64,000 nucleotides of DNA from Salvator merianae (lineage: Eukaryota; Chordata; Lepidosauria; Squamata; Teiidae). The stretch spans positions 141,880,290 through 141,944,289 of the forward strand of contig QVOM02000034.1 of assembly GCA_003586115.2 (NCBI GenBank), read 5' to 3'. A model generated the notes under the pieces. That model was not told the DNA's origin and did no database searches. It saw only the letters and a list, made by a program, of their open reading frames with translations. Shown in pieces: positions 22,135-33,300 of the stretch. Every line of letters starts with the position of its first letter. Position 1 is the first letter of the stretch. A program made the position numbers and the translations under genes.

Positions 22135-22480
22135 TAAGACATTTATATACCACTTTTCATTTTAAAAAATTCTCAAAGGGGTTTACAGGATTTATTAAAA
22201 GCAAGAGTAAAAACACAGAGAATAAATACAATAAAAACACATTTAAAAAACTGGCTGAGCAGAGAAGAAATGAACTTTCATATAAGGAATGGCTGAGTAA
22301 AAGGATACGTTTTTAGTAGGTACCTATAAGCTGTAAGTGTAGGCACCCCACAAACAGCAGAAGAAAGGCCATTCCAAAGGGAAGGTGCTATTGCTGAGAA
22401 GGCCCGACTGGAAGTCATCATAAGATGGCATTGTGTATTCCATGGCACTCACAGTAAGACTTCTCCAGATGATCTCAGGG
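22135..22480 (-). mobile_element. L2 LINE 3' end (antisense)
   Basis: TTTATATACCACTTTTCATTTT...AAAGGGGTTTACAGG, an A-rich AATACAATAAAAACAC stretch, and then GGCCATTCCAAAGGG...GCTGAGAAGGCCCGAC are the reverse complement of the L2 3' UTR and the last coding block (the APSLWN-type motif region). The preserved part starts at the 3' end and runs about 340 bp. Confidence 0.7.
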
Positions 22481-22822
22481 TTCACTTGTGCAAATAGTGG
22501 TTTTTCTCGTTATTGTACTTCCTTTGGGGGTAGAAAAAAAGCAAAAATCCAGGCCTGGCCCTTTGAACTCATCTTTAGCAGTTAATACAGGTCCACTATG
22601 GAACCTTTTCTATTGGAAAAGCAAGCTGAACTTCCTTAATTTTTGTTTTCTTCCTGCAACAGATATAGTTCATATATAGGAATTTGGATTTGGTAATCCT
22701 AACAGAAAGCCTTTTTTATTATTTAGGATGTGTGTGCAAAATCTGTTCAAAGTGGTCATTTATATTATACATGAGAACAGAGCTCTTTCTTCTTTTGTAT
22801 AAGACTTTTATATTAAGGTCAG

Positions 22823-22935
22823 TGATGTGTGAGTTTATTTATATGCCTTCCTGCCTCCTAAATGGGTCTCAAGATCATGGGCAAAAAAGACAAGCAAAAA
22901 CACAGTTGAAGATGCATATAGAATGTGGATAAAAA
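22823..22935 (-). mobile_element. Possible second LINE tail (antisense)
   Basis: TTTATTTATATGCCTTCCTGCC...GGTCTCAAGATCATGGG, followed by A-rich sequence, resembles the antisense L2/CR1 tail motif. Weak match. Confidence 0.35.
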
Positions 22936-22950
22936 TACCATGAAAGATAG

Positions 22951-23115
22951 GGCATTTCTGCACTTATGGGAGCTGGACCGCTCCAGCTAGAACTGCTCCA
23001 ACTGGAAAGGGTCCATACTGGCGTAGTCCAGCTATCGTGGAACAAGGCTGTCTACACTTGGTTAGTCTTTTCTGCAACAGGGTTTGGGCTGTCCCAAAGA
23101 TTGCTTGAGTTTTGT
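22951..23115. mobile_element. Truncated GGGCC/TGCAC MITE (left end only)
   Basis: GGGCATTTCTGCACTTATGG is the family's left terminal repeat, followed by a GCTGGAC/GCTCCAGC hairpin. The right end is missing where the CR1 copy begins. Confidence 0.55.
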
Positions 23116-23119
23116 AGCC

Positions 23120-23770
23120 TGCTGCTGATTGAAGTATATAAAATCATGCACCATAAACAAAAGGTGGATAGAGAAAAAATCTAGTGTTGTTCTCTATCTC
23201 ACAACACTAGGACCAGTGGGCACTCTATGGAGCTGATGGGTAGGAGAGATAGGCCCAACATGGGGAAGTGTTTTTTCACCCAGAGGGTCATCAGTCTATG
23301 GAATTTATTACCTGAAGAGGTGGTGACAGCAACCAGCCTGGATAGCTTTAAGAATGGATTGGACAGATTCATGGAGGTCAGATGTATCAATGGCTACTAG
23401 AATGGATGCCGAGGTACTGTGCCCAGGTACTGCCTCCAGGTTGGAAATACAGGCAGGATGCCTGAAAAATCCATTTGCAGGGAATCAAGAGCACGTGAAG
23501 GTTTTGCCTTTTTATTCTGCTTGAGAATGCCCAGAAGCAATTGGTCGGCTACTATGGGCCTTTCTGCACTTTCTACCTTAGAATGGGATTATTATAGTCC
23601 AGCTGCTCCTGGTACAGCTGTGAAACACTCCACAGCTATACCAGGAGCTGCTGGACTATAATTATACCATTCTAAGGTAGAAAGTGCAGAACGGCCCTAT
23701 GTGAAACAGGAAGCTGGATTAGATGGGCCATGGCCTGATCCAGCAAGGCTCCTCTTATGTTCTTATGCAA
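23120..23770 (+). mobile_element. CR1 LINE 3' end, interrupted by a 142-bp MITE
   Basis: Conceptual blocks in order are LIEVYKIMHH, DREKI, SHNTRTSGHSMELMGRR, MGKCFFTQRVISLWNLLPEE and SLDSFKNGLDRFME, then the stop after INGY. This is the C-terminal end of CR1 ORF2, 5'-truncated. The 3' UTR follows (GGATGCCGAGGTACTG..., GAATGCCCAGAAGC) and is broken by a palindromic MITE at 23556-23697. It then resumes as GTGAAACAGGAAGCTGG...GATCCAGCAAGG and ends CTTATGTTCTTATG, the tail shared by the other CR1 copies here. The last coding part is close to consensus, so the copy is younger than the one at 5530. Confidence 0.9.
23556..23697. mobile_element. 142-bp palindromic MITE in CR1 3' UTR, TSD TAT
   Basis: The two halves form a near-perfect foldback: GGGCCTTTCTGCACTTTC at the left pairs with GAAAGTGCAGAACGGCCC at the right, then CCTTAGAATGG pairs with CCATTCTAAGG, and GTCCAGC with GCTGGAC. 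TAT flanks both sides (23553-23555, 23698-23700). Removing the insert restores the continuous CR1 text ...GCTACTATGTGAAACAGG. A twin copy of the same length is at 62899-63040. Confidence 0.92.
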
Positions 23771-23775
23771 GGGTT

Positions 23776-24970
23776 CTGGTGTCCAGGAACAAAGATTCTG
23801 GCCCCAGGAGGGACTCGTTTTAGTGGTGCAATTTGGTGCTCTACCACAATGCCCCCTCAGTAAACTGAAACAGGGACATGTGTTCACATCTACCTAATTT
23901 GTTCCAGAAGCCTTTGAGCCACTTCTTAAACCTGACTACCTAGACCTGGCTACACTCCATTCAGTGAGGGGCCTGGTGGGGTGGAGCCTCTTCTGCTTCA
24001 GAATATGAAAAAAGTGACCCAGAAGGGGTCTAGACCTCATGCTCAACTAGTATACCAACCAGTGGGAAAAGGCCCATAAATCACTGCTGAAGAACTAAAG
24101 CACTTCTCTAGATGAGTAGCAAGCGGGGTAGGCAAATGTTTCTGTCTCCTACCAAACCAAGCTTCATTAAAACACCAGAGTGATCAGAAACACTTTCAAT
24201 GCTTTCTTGAAAGCAAGTAGCATTAAATTACACTGACAGAGATTTCCATTGTTAATGCACTGTAACAATTCACAGTAAAACCTGTGTTGGGCTGTATCTT
24301 ACCTGTAAATGTTTGGATTGTTTAGTCATTCTTCTTAAGGACAGCAGGGTTGTGCATACAGGAAGAAAAATAAGTTCTGATGTAAAATCACAGCATGATA
24401 GTATTTTGCTGGAATAATATTGTCAGAGTACCTTCAAGCATTGGTTTCAATGCAGGAACGATCTTATAGGTTTACTGGTACTATTATTGCTGCACAGAAA
24501 TAATTTAACACTGAAGGCATTGTGACTTACATATTTTAAGAGGAATGTCATAAAAACTGCAGACTTGTAGGTGGTCTTAGTGACTCCACATTTGAGAAAG
24601 GTTGAGATAGAGGCTCTGAGGAAATGTTTATGCTTTAAACTATGTACATCTATGTGCCTGTGCACACCTATGTATCTGTGCACATCTATTTAACTAGTGA
24701 CCACATACAAATTGGCAGGCAAACCAACTGCACCACTTCAGAGTTCCATATTTACCATTTTTTACAGTTGTGCACTGCATCTTGAATACCCTTACAAGCA
24801 AGCCAATTTCTGGGTGTTTGGGGGACTAGAAGAAACATCATGACAGTCCTTCCTCTCACAGGTATGAAGGTGCCACTGTCACAGTGGTTTAGGATCACAT
24901 AATTTAACTGTGGATTTGTATTCATTTGTTTTATTTGCTGACTAAGTTTGACTCTGAGCTGTATGTGTAT
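23776..24970. other. No recognised feature
   Basis: Mostly AT-rich. The stretch 24170-24300 has TAAT-rich composition but no repeat signature. Confidence 0.4.
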
Positions 24971-24974
24971 TTGT

Positions 24975-25489
24975 GGGCCATTTTGCACTTGCTTGCTAGT
25001 GAGCATGCAGATGCTCACTAGGCAAGTGCCTCTGTACTTTCTGGAGGCCCATGTGATTGGGAGCAGTCCCTAGCTGTTCTTGATCACTCCTAGCTGTGGA
25101 GCACTAAATTGTGATCCGCAACTTGACTGGGAGCAGCTAAACTGCTCCTGGTAAAGTGTATTTACACCAGCTTCAGGGTGCAAAAGCACAGTTGTGTGGT
25201 GGGGCGGGCTGCGCCTGCTAAATTGCATGAGAATGCCTGCATGACTGTGTGAGTCTGCCTGTGCAATCCACTGCATTGCTAGTTGCCATGGCAGTGACTG
25301 GATGCTTCCTGGCCACTGTCATGGTGAGGAACAGAAAAAGGACATCAGCATTTGCACCACAAATGCTGGTATCCTGTAGGTGTTTTGTCTGAGGACCTCA
25401 CCACATGGACAGTGTCAGCATTGCAAGGTCAATTCCACCTTAGAACAGGATAGTTATCTTGCTCTAAGGCAGAAGCTGTGAAAACACCC
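24975..25489. mobile_element. 515-bp MITE, GGGCC/TGCAC family, TSD TGT
   Basis: GGGCCATTTTGCACTT at the left and, in reverse complement, GGGTGTTTTCACAG at the right are the terminal repeats. TGT flanks both sides (24972-24974, 25490-25492). A subterminal hairpin (GCTAGTGAGCAT / ATGCTCACTAGGC) follows the left end. Interior words such as GGGAGCAG, GCTCCTGGT and GCACAAATGCTGG recur in sister copies at 30287, 38839 and 43070. Confidence 0.8.
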
Positions 25490-26172
25490 TGTGTGTGTGT
25501 GTGTTTGTGCATGTGTTCTTTTCCCAGACATTAAAGTTCATTCTGGCAGCAGGTACAGTTAGAATTTACTTTTACACCTGCCAATCAAACTGTATTCAGA
25601 CAGAAATTACTTCTGAAATTAGGTCCATTCCTGCGTGCAAGATTTTTGTTCCTTTCATTTTAGCATATTGACAATCTCATTCTCCTATTTCCACATTTAA
25701 TACTGGTTAGGAACTCATTTTGAGTGATTCAGTTGAATGACTTCTAATTGAACTGAACCATCCTGCAGCTCAATTCAATTCAGAGCAAATACAAACTACT
25801 GCAGCTGATTGTATGAGCCAGTCTGGTGATTTGTGAACTGGTTTATGAACTCCCATCATGTTCCCCTGTCCCACTGCCCACTGCCATCACGTCACAAATG
25901 ACCCTGTTCTCGATGGTATCCACACCATTGCAATCCAGCCCATTCGAAATGCATCATGACTCATTCTGTTCATGTTGAGGTCCACGTCTTCGCATTCCCA
26001 ACCAGAAGCAATCAAGTCAGATTTGACTTCTAGTGGACAAATCCAGGCTGTTTTGTCATGGTTTCAGTAAGCTCTTCCAAAGATATTGGCAAAGTCTCCA
26101 TGGTACCTTTATGATGCTGTTAATGATAATAAGGGATACAGGTTCCTATTACTCTGCTCCTTCAAGGCATAG
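25490..26172. other. No recognised feature apart from a short (GT)n
   Basis: A GT-rich run lies at 25490-25514. The rest is unassigned. Confidence 0.4.
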
Positions 26173-26174
26173 TC

Positions 26175-26540
26175 AGTAAGCTGGACAAGTGCAGGGTCTG
26201 CATGAACCTGCACTAGTTCTACCACCATGCTTCCATAAGTACTCCTTACAGTGCTTGAAGGGTAGAGTGGGAGGAAGAGTTCTGAGAGCTATTTCTCCCA
26301 CTTGTTGGTAGCCCTGCCACTGCTGCCCTACCTCTGTCACTCAAGGACAGCAAATGGCCCCACACACCGGTCAAGATTAAAACATGTGAGTTCCCAGCTG
26401 TGATCTTGATGGCTCCCCCCTCCAGCCATCACGATCACAGCCAGGGATTCCTTGACTTAAATCTTTGATGGGTGGGGGCAGTGTGCAGCGTGTAGACAGC
26501 ACACTGCTGCTTTAAGAGGAGTGCCAGAACCAAAGCACTC
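26175..26540 (-). repeat. Unclassified dispersed repeat, copy 2 of 2
   Basis: The reverse complement of this segment aligns by eye, with gaps, to 2590-2985 (shared GTGTGCTGTCTACA, GTGATC.TGA, CTCAGAACTCT/AGAGTTCTGAG, GGAAGCATGG). It is therefore the same family in the opposite orientation, 23 kb away. Confidence 0.55.
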
Positions 26541-26544
26541 CTTA

Positions 26545-28570
26545 ATTCACAGGAGGGAAAGTCCTACATTTGTAACACTTTCCTCCCTCCTTTGTTCTCA
26601 TCTTTCCTCTTTGTCCATTGTGTTTTTTTTTTGTTTCTTCTACCTGTGCAAGCAGAATCTTTTTCTTCTTGTCCCTTATCTACTCCTGTCATAGGCTCAA
26701 ACTTTGTGATTTTTTGCTTGTTCATTATCACCTCAAGGAAGTTGATAGGTTTTATTTGTTGTGAAAGAAGACATATTTTGGAAAATTGCTACATAACTGA
26801 AACTAACGAGATGGCTGATCAGACACCTTTGTATAAAAAGACTTCTGAAGTATAATTTTTGAACAGAATCTTTTTATTTTTATCACCTTGCTTTATACAG
26901 TAGTCCAGATGACATCTCTAAGCTTTACTTATTAGTGCAAGATGTAGGATTGTATCATCCCACTTGTCTAGAAAAACAAAAACATTTAGTGGATATTTAG
27001 ATGTCAAGCTCATATATTCAAAAACAGGGTTTCAGCAATTTAAGCATTCTGCAATTACATTTCATATTACCTCAGTGTTTTTTACATACAGACCACATTC
27101 CCAGTCTGTGTCTTTTTATACAAACCAGTCAAGAGTACTTATAAAGCAACACTCAGTTTTGTTATTATAGTTATGGGTAGTATCCTGCAATATTATCCAA
27201 TATTAACACTCTCGCACTCTCTGATATGTCAGATGGTTTTCACTCCTCCGATATACTCTGAAATAGGGTCCCCTTTGAGAGCATTTATTACAAATCATTT
27301 CGAAACCTTCGGTGAAGAGTGAACCATTTTTGGATTAGATGCTATGGTGTTGGATGGAGTGAGGTGAGGTGAGGTGAGGTGAAGTTGTGATTTATGTTTT
27401 TCCTTTGTGCTGAACTGCATTTGATCAGGATTGGATCAAAGCACAGTCTGGTGCAATCAGTGGTAAGCTGCCATTTGCTACCTGCCCCATCACATAAGCT
27501 GATCAGGCCTAGTAGCTACAACTGTGGCCCAAATACTTGTTCAACAGTTCAAGCAGTATTATAACTGAAGGGGATTTATAAGGTCACACCACATCATGAT
27601 AGTTCATTTTTAGGACAAACTGGAAACTCAGACCATTTTCAGCCTGTTCACACATACCAGGGGCAGGGCAAGGCTGCTCTGGGGTAAACACAGCCAGATC
27701 ATGGCCAGCAGTGGGTAGGTGACAGAATGCTGAACAGGCCAACTCAGGTCACCCTCTCCAGCTCCAGAGACCAGAACCCACAGGCTACCCTCCATGTTGT
27801 GTTCGAATGGGGCAGAGACCAACAGCCCTTCTCCTGGGTCTGTACCTGCTTGTGCCTTGAAGGGAGGGAGGAAGGGAGGCACATCTTGTCCTTTTTCTTT
27901 TTTCTTTGCCTTTTTGCAGCTAAAATGGACTCAGTGCTGGGATAATTTGAATACAGGATAGTCTCATTGAGGAGCGTAAGTCCTGAGAAGAAACGAAAAT
28001 GCATTTTTTGTGTGATCCCTGAGAACAGAGTATGACCTGGAAACTGATTAAACATAAGGTGTGATCACTGCAGAAGAGTGCTACATCTGCCTGGGTAAAA
28101 TGTGTGTGGGCCAGGATCTGAAAGCTCTCTATAATAAACAGAGGGTCACTTTTCTTGCACAGTGCTCTCACCAACAGGTAAAATTAATCTTTTGTAAGCA
28201 AAAGCAAAAATTGGAAAATATCCTCTTTGGGAAAGGGGGAACTATAGCTGACATTATTCTTAGCACAGGTCCAGAGATTATGGGAGGTGTAAACTTTTCT
28301 GTGCAGAAGACATGTTCAGAAAAGGAAAGAGAATTTAAGAGCTATTGCTCTCTGCGGGGTATTAAATATGTCTTGGCAAATGCCATATTCTTTTGTTATG
28401 GGATAAAACCCTTTTTGGTCTGTGAAATAGCCTGGGCATCATTCATATTTAACAGCAAATGCTGCTGAAAAGTCAAGCAAGTTCCATTGTCAGAATGGAA
28501 CTTTGATGACATGGGGAAATGTGCAGAAGAAGGTTAGTTCTTAATGTTTTGAGATAAGCCTGAAGCACTC
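26545..28570. other. No recognised repeat; small (GAGGT)n at 27360-27382
   Basis: A run of GTGAG/GAGGT pentamers lies at 27359-27382. The frame at 28061-28468 (135 codons) has several cysteines but no motif I recognise. A purine-rich run (GGGAGGGAGGAAGGGAGG) lies at 27860-27880. Confidence 0.4.
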
Positions 28571-28573
28571 AAT

Positions 28574-29287
28574 GGGCCTGTTCGCACTTGTAACTAGCAA
28601 GCATCAATGATGCTTGCTAGACAAGTGCATTCGCATGAGAGGACGGCCGTAGCGAACTGGCAGCAGACTTCATCCGCTGCCGATCCATACTAGTGCCCAG
28701 ACAAAAAAAAGGTGTCCGAATCCTCACTTGAAGCTCAAAGTGAGCTTCAGGTGAGGATTCATTCTCACTTACCTCCTTGTCCATGGCGGCGGCCATCTTC
28801 TGGGCGATCAGCCTGCCTATCATGCATTGCGTGATCGTGTGATCACACAATGCATGATGAACAATGGAGTCTACCCCTTTGCACAGGCCCGAATGGGCCA
28901 GTACGAGGCCCCAATCGAGCCCACGCCGCCGCGATCAGGCCAGGGACGCTGGACGAGACCGCGATGCGCCCCGTCTGGTGTTCCGGTGCCCGATTGCTGG
29001 CGTGAATGGCGGTCACCACGGCAGTGGCCTACAAAGCGTCAGGTCGCTGCCATGGCGACTGGGAGGCCCGCGCGGCGCACCGTGATGACATCATCACCGC
29101 GCGGGCCTCCCAGTCGCCATGGTGAGCATCAGGGATGGATAATGGCATTTGCACTAGCGAACGCCATTATCCAGCTTTGGGTCTGTTTTCAGGCCCCATC
29201 GTGCAGACAGTGTCTGCACGATGGGGGCTGTTCCACGCTAGAATGGGCTAATTAGCCCATTCTAGTGTGGAAAGTGTGAACAGGCCC
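28574..29287. mobile_element. 714-bp GC-rich multi-hairpin MITE, TSD AAT
   Basis: GGGCCTGTTCGCACTT at the left and AAGTGTGAACAGGCCC at the right are terminal inverted repeats with exact AAT duplications (28571-28573, 29288-29290). The interior contains at least seven hairpins: 28594-28620, 28718-28760, 28820-28857, 29050-29122, 29137-29172, 29193-29228 and 29238-29265. The last is a perfect 28-bp palindrome; the fourth has 26-bp perfect arms. The core (about 28630-29130) is GC- and CG-rich, unlike the flanks. Frames on both strands through the core (such as 28827-29255) are a result of the palindromes and GC content and show no domain. Confidence 0.88.
29050..29122. repeat. 26-bp perfect inverted repeat with a CRE-like loop
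   Basis: The arms at 29050-29075 and 29097-29122 are exact reverse complements (CCATGGCGACTGGGAGGCCC... and its partner). The 21-bp loop contains TGATGACATCATCA, itself nearly palindromic and close to a CRE/ATF site (TGACATCA). Whether it binds anything is unknown. Confidence 0.9.
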
Positions 29288-29291
29288 AATG

Positions 29292-30283
29292 TCTGCAGTT
29301 CACAAACATTTGGCCTGACAAATTGTGAATGTTAGGTGTTATTTGCCCAGCATCTTTACACAAACCATGCAACATAGGCATTATCTAAACAACAGTTGCT
29401 TTTAATTTCATTTGAAATATTTCAATTTCACTTGAAATATTTATGATTGTTCTTCACTGTCTTTCTTCAAAACGCTCAGCTAAGTGGTTTGGAGATAACA
29501 GGCAATTCTGTTTTCACAAAAAGTATAAACCAACTCTGTTTCTCCTACATTTTCAATTTATTATGGACAGAGAAATAAAAAAGTAAAAGAACCATCTACA
29601 ACAACTTTGCATGGGTGGCAATACCTTACGCTTCACATCAACATAAACATCTCTTAAACTCACAGTGCTTCGCAATAGAAATGCAACCAGCCAAGGTCGC
29701 TGCCTCCAACACTTCACTTGTGCATTTGTTTCCTTTTGGAATTCTCGTCATTTCTTTGATTTAGGTATCAAGTGGTCATATTCTTATGAGCTTGAACAGC
29801 TTGAGACCCCACAAGAATGAGAAACCTTTCTGTTTTAGAAGGAACAGCAATAATAAAACAAAACTCAATAAAATGATTTTGAAAATTCAGGTGACTTAGA
29901 TTTTGAAAAAAAGAAATCCTTCCAATTCTGTTGTATGTTCGAAAAAACTGATTGGGGTTGGAGAGTATTAATCCTCAGGCTTTTCTATGAAATTGTTCTA
30001 GTTCTAAAGCAAGCTGTACATGAATCTGTTCATTCTGTTGGAAGCTTTCCAAGCAGTGTGCTAGCTCTGCAGAACCCCAAACCAGCAATCTTTATTAGGG
30101 CAGAAATAAAACTTGTTGAACATGATAATTTAGGGAATGGAATGCAGTTACTCTGACCACTCCCCTTATCATGTATCCCAATTTTAGCCAATGTTTCAAC
30201 AGACAACATAGACAACATTATCCTGCTCTGTGCAGGCTCAGGGTTCACAGGGGAAGTTCAAATAATAACCTGGTCAAGCAGCC
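29292..30283. other. No recognised feature
   Basis: AT-rich sequence, no repeat boundary found. Confidence 0.4.
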
Positions 30284-30286
30284 ATA

Positions 30287-30773
30287 GGGCCTTTTTGCAC
30301 TGATCAGCCTAGTATGTATTAACAATACCATACTAGGATAGGATAGTCCTAGCAGTGCAGCAGCCATTCATACTGCAAGTGCTAGAATAGCCCTGTAACA
30401 ATTCACCGGCACTCACAGTGTGAATGCAGGCCCAGTCATCATGTCAGTGGCCGCAGAAATGTCTAGCTATTGGCATGGCGATTGGGACATGGCACACAAT
30501 TGCACAACTGCAGTTGCACTGCACTGCACTGCACTGCACTACGCCACACCACCCACTCACAGCATTTGCACCTGGAAAAGGGTGTGAATGCTGCTGACTG
30601 GGAGCCATCCAGCTGTTCCTGGTCAAGCTGTGGATAGCATTTTAGCTGTCCACAGCTAGTAGCATCCAGAAGCAGCTGTAGATGCTACTGGATGTTGCAG
30701 TGGCAGCAGAGTACAGATGCATTTACCTAGTGAGTTTCTGCATGCTCACTAAAAGAGAAGTGTGAACAGCCCC
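30287..30773. mobile_element. 487-bp MITE, GGGCC/TGCAC family, TSD ATA, with (CACTG)n
   Basis: GGGCCTTTTTGCACTG at the left and GTGTGAACAGCCCC at the right are imperfect terminal repeats. ATA flanks both sides (30284-30286, 30774-30776). A (TGCAC)n pentanucleotide run expanded inside the element at 30513-30541. The interior resembles the members at 24975 and 38839 (GGGAGC, TGCTCCTGGT-like, AAGCTGTGGA). Confidence 0.8.
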
Positions 30774-30777
30774 ATAG

Positions 30778-31628
30778 TCATGTCAGCCAAAGATCAAGTC
30801 AGACAAGCATAAAATTAAGTCCATGTAAAGTTAAGACATGTCTTACATTGGTGGTTTAGTCAGTATGAGACAATTATTCTCAAAAATATCCCTGATTTAT
30901 AGTCAATATTACATCCCATGAAATTTGAAATACTAGTTCTATTTGGATTGTGCTGTACATTATGTATCTGCCATGTACTCTTAGCAGAGCTGGCATAATG
31001 AATTTAATTAACTAAATTAAAAACAGTAAAGAAGGTTTTTTTTCTGGGCATGTTTTTTCCTTTCTTTTTGTTGTGGGAGGTTTCAAGCAGACATTTCTCA
31101 CATGTGGATGAAATTAATTTCTTACCTTTATCCTGGAGGGGAGAAGTAAAGATTGGTTTTTATGAACATTTAATCCAATCCATTTGCTTTTTTACCTCAG
31201 ACAATGCAAATGTAATGTTTTGGTGCTCTTGGAGATAAACGTACTGTGGAATAAATATGCATTTTCTACCCAGTATTTGAACAAAAAAAGATAATTTCTT
31301 ATCTGCTGTTATGTTAGGCCAACAAGCCAAGACATAAGAAAAACAACTGGTTCTCTGAGCATGCATGATGTTTATTAAGCTACGCTATAACTGTCCAGTA
31401 ATAAACATCAAAGAATAAAGCTACACACCAGTCTTTACACCTTCTGATAAATGCCTCCCTTCCTATAACAATTTGGCATCATAAAAACTAATTGCTTCTC
31501 CTCAGTTCCCCAACATTCCTGATATGATCTGAAAGCTTTAAGCTATCTTGTCCTTGAGAATTATCTTACCAGCACAGAATTGTCACTTGGCATTCTAGCA
31601 ATGTGTAAGACCCTGGGAAGACCAGATC
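30778..31628. other. No recognised feature
   Basis: AT-rich sequence without an assigned repeat. Confidence 0.4.
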
Positions 31629-31631
31629 TAA

Positions 31632-32161
31632 AGGTCTTTCTGCACTTAACTGGTGCAGATCTGGAATAGGGAGTCTGGAACAAGTGATCCATCCCAAGGC
31701 TGGGACGGATTGTTCTGGGACAGAAGAATTCCATCCACACGGCAACAACCAGCCCAGTCCCCATGCTGGCCGCAAAGCTCATGTGAACTTTGGAGCTGGA
31801 CTGCATGGACTCTGAAGGCCAGGAATGAAAGTTCTTGGCCTCAGAGCCCGTGGAGGACCCATTTTGATGGCACAATAAGGCACACTGTCAAAATGGGTCA
31901 CCCTGTAACCAGAACATGAATGTGGGCAGCTTCTGCACACTGCCATGGTCTGGAGTAGGCTGAGCTGCCATGTTGGTAGACCTCGATATTGACATCTACC
32001 AGTGATCCAGATCAAGGGTCCCTTGATCTGGATTACCCTCTGTCCTGCGCAGATGAAGTGTACCAGTGGTGGGCAGGGCCTTCTCATATTTCACACTAAT
32101 GTATGGAAGGGAGACCTTAGTGCAATTGCCGGTAAGGAATATTAATAAATGCAGAAAGCCC
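31632..32161. mobile_element. 530-bp MITE, GGGCC/TGCAC family, long form, TSD TAA
   Basis: AGGTCTTTCTGCACTTA at the left and AAATGCAGAAAGCCC at the right are terminal repeats. TAA flanks both sides (31629-31631, 32162-32164). It contains a GATC hairpin (GATCAAGGG / CCCTTGATC near 32009-32027) and aligns with 9548-10019 and 17097-17579. It has no transposase frame. Confidence 0.8.
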
Positions 32162-32227
32162 TAAGAGAAGGAACATAATGCTAACCATAACACTCTAGCA
32201 TCTGATGACAGTAATTGGTTGGAAAAG

Positions 32228-32326
32228 TCATAGCTCAGTGGCTGAAGTACATGTATTAGGTACAAGAGTCTCAGGTAAATCCCTGTCATATCCACACAGG
32301 GTTGTAAATAATAAATAATAAAAATG
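32228..32326 (+). mobile_element. Short tRNA-derived SINE
   Basis: An A-box word TAGCTCAGTGG (32231-32241) and a B-box-like TCAGGTAAATCCC near 32271 are spaced as in a tRNA head. The 3' end is an (AATAATA) tail at about 32306-32325. Body and boundaries are uncertain. Confidence 0.5.
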
Positions 32327-32329
32327 TTC

Positions 32330-33130
32330 CATGCATGTTTTCAAGCATGCCACATAGCTGCTGTGATGTAAATGTCCTCTTCATAGACAAATTTTAAGAA
32401 TATAATGTACACTAGCATGTCCAATCCTGAATCAGGGTAATTAGCACAATATGTGTAGTTAGTAGTAGGTTCTATTGTATGAGCAATGCGGTTTACAGGT
32501 AGCAAATTAAAGATAAACAACAACTGATCAATCTATCAGTTAACTCACTAACTAACTTTCCCCCCTCAATATTCCTCTGTGATGGGTCTCTCCAGGATGA
32601 CCTTCATCAAGCCAGTGAAGTCCATCAACCTTGGGTGGTCACTTGGTATACTCTGAGTATTCAGAAGACAGTGTAACTTTCAACAAGAATATCACAAGTG
32701 TAAATTTCATTATTTTTTAATTTCTGTATGGAATAGGCAGTAGTTACCTTGACGAAACACATACCAAATCAATCAGCTGCATTAGTAGGCCTAAAATATG
32801 TGGATATGCCTTAGGCTAATACATACTGGAGAATATGTAGGTTCAAAGGGTGGATGAAGAAGGCTGCTGCTTTCATTTTGAATATTTATCTTTAAACTTA
32901 GACCCTTATTATGAACAGCCTTTTTTGGGTAGGGGGGTGAAGCAAAATAAGCAAAGCAAAGAAAGTTTTAGAATTAGATAATAGGACTATGTAGGAACAG
33001 AACAGAGATTTTAATCATGCTTGCTGCTGATCAAGTATTGTTGTTATTATTATTATTATTATTAATCTGAGCAGTTAGGGAGGAAATGACACAATGACAG
33101 TTAATTATAACTAATCCTGCAGCACTTAAA
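32330..33130. other. No recognised feature; (TTA)n at 33040-33065
   Basis: A TTA trinucleotide run lies at 33041-33065. The remainder is unassigned. Confidence 0.45.
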
Positions 33131-33137
33131 CACAAAC

Positions 33138-33300
33138 TAATAAGAAAAGAGAGCTCTGCCAACAGCTGGTTATATCTGCAAGGAAAAAAAAAACCTAAAA
33201 TACTCTTGTCTGATTCAAAAACAAAGCATAATTTGCTTAGTAAATATATCAGATGATTGGACTGTAGTACTGAGAAAATCAAGTGTGCAAGAAGGAACTA
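33138..33300 (+). repeat. Unclassified dispersed repeat, pair A
   Basis: This aligns by eye with 41325-41485 in the same orientation: AATAAGA..AGAGAGCTCT, CAACAG.T..TAT, TTCAAAAA, ATGATTGGA, TACT.AGAAAA.CAAGTGT. The copies differ by many changes, so the family is old. I cannot classify it. Confidence 0.5.

Noticed and set aside
28061..28468. 135-codon cysteine-containing protein
   Set aside because: The cysteine spacing matches no motif I know, and there is no evidence of an exon.
28620..29255. CpG island with a gene (frames of 77 to 142 codons)
   Set aside because: The GC-rich block is bounded by transposon ends with an exact AAT duplication. The frames cross hairpins and have no domain.
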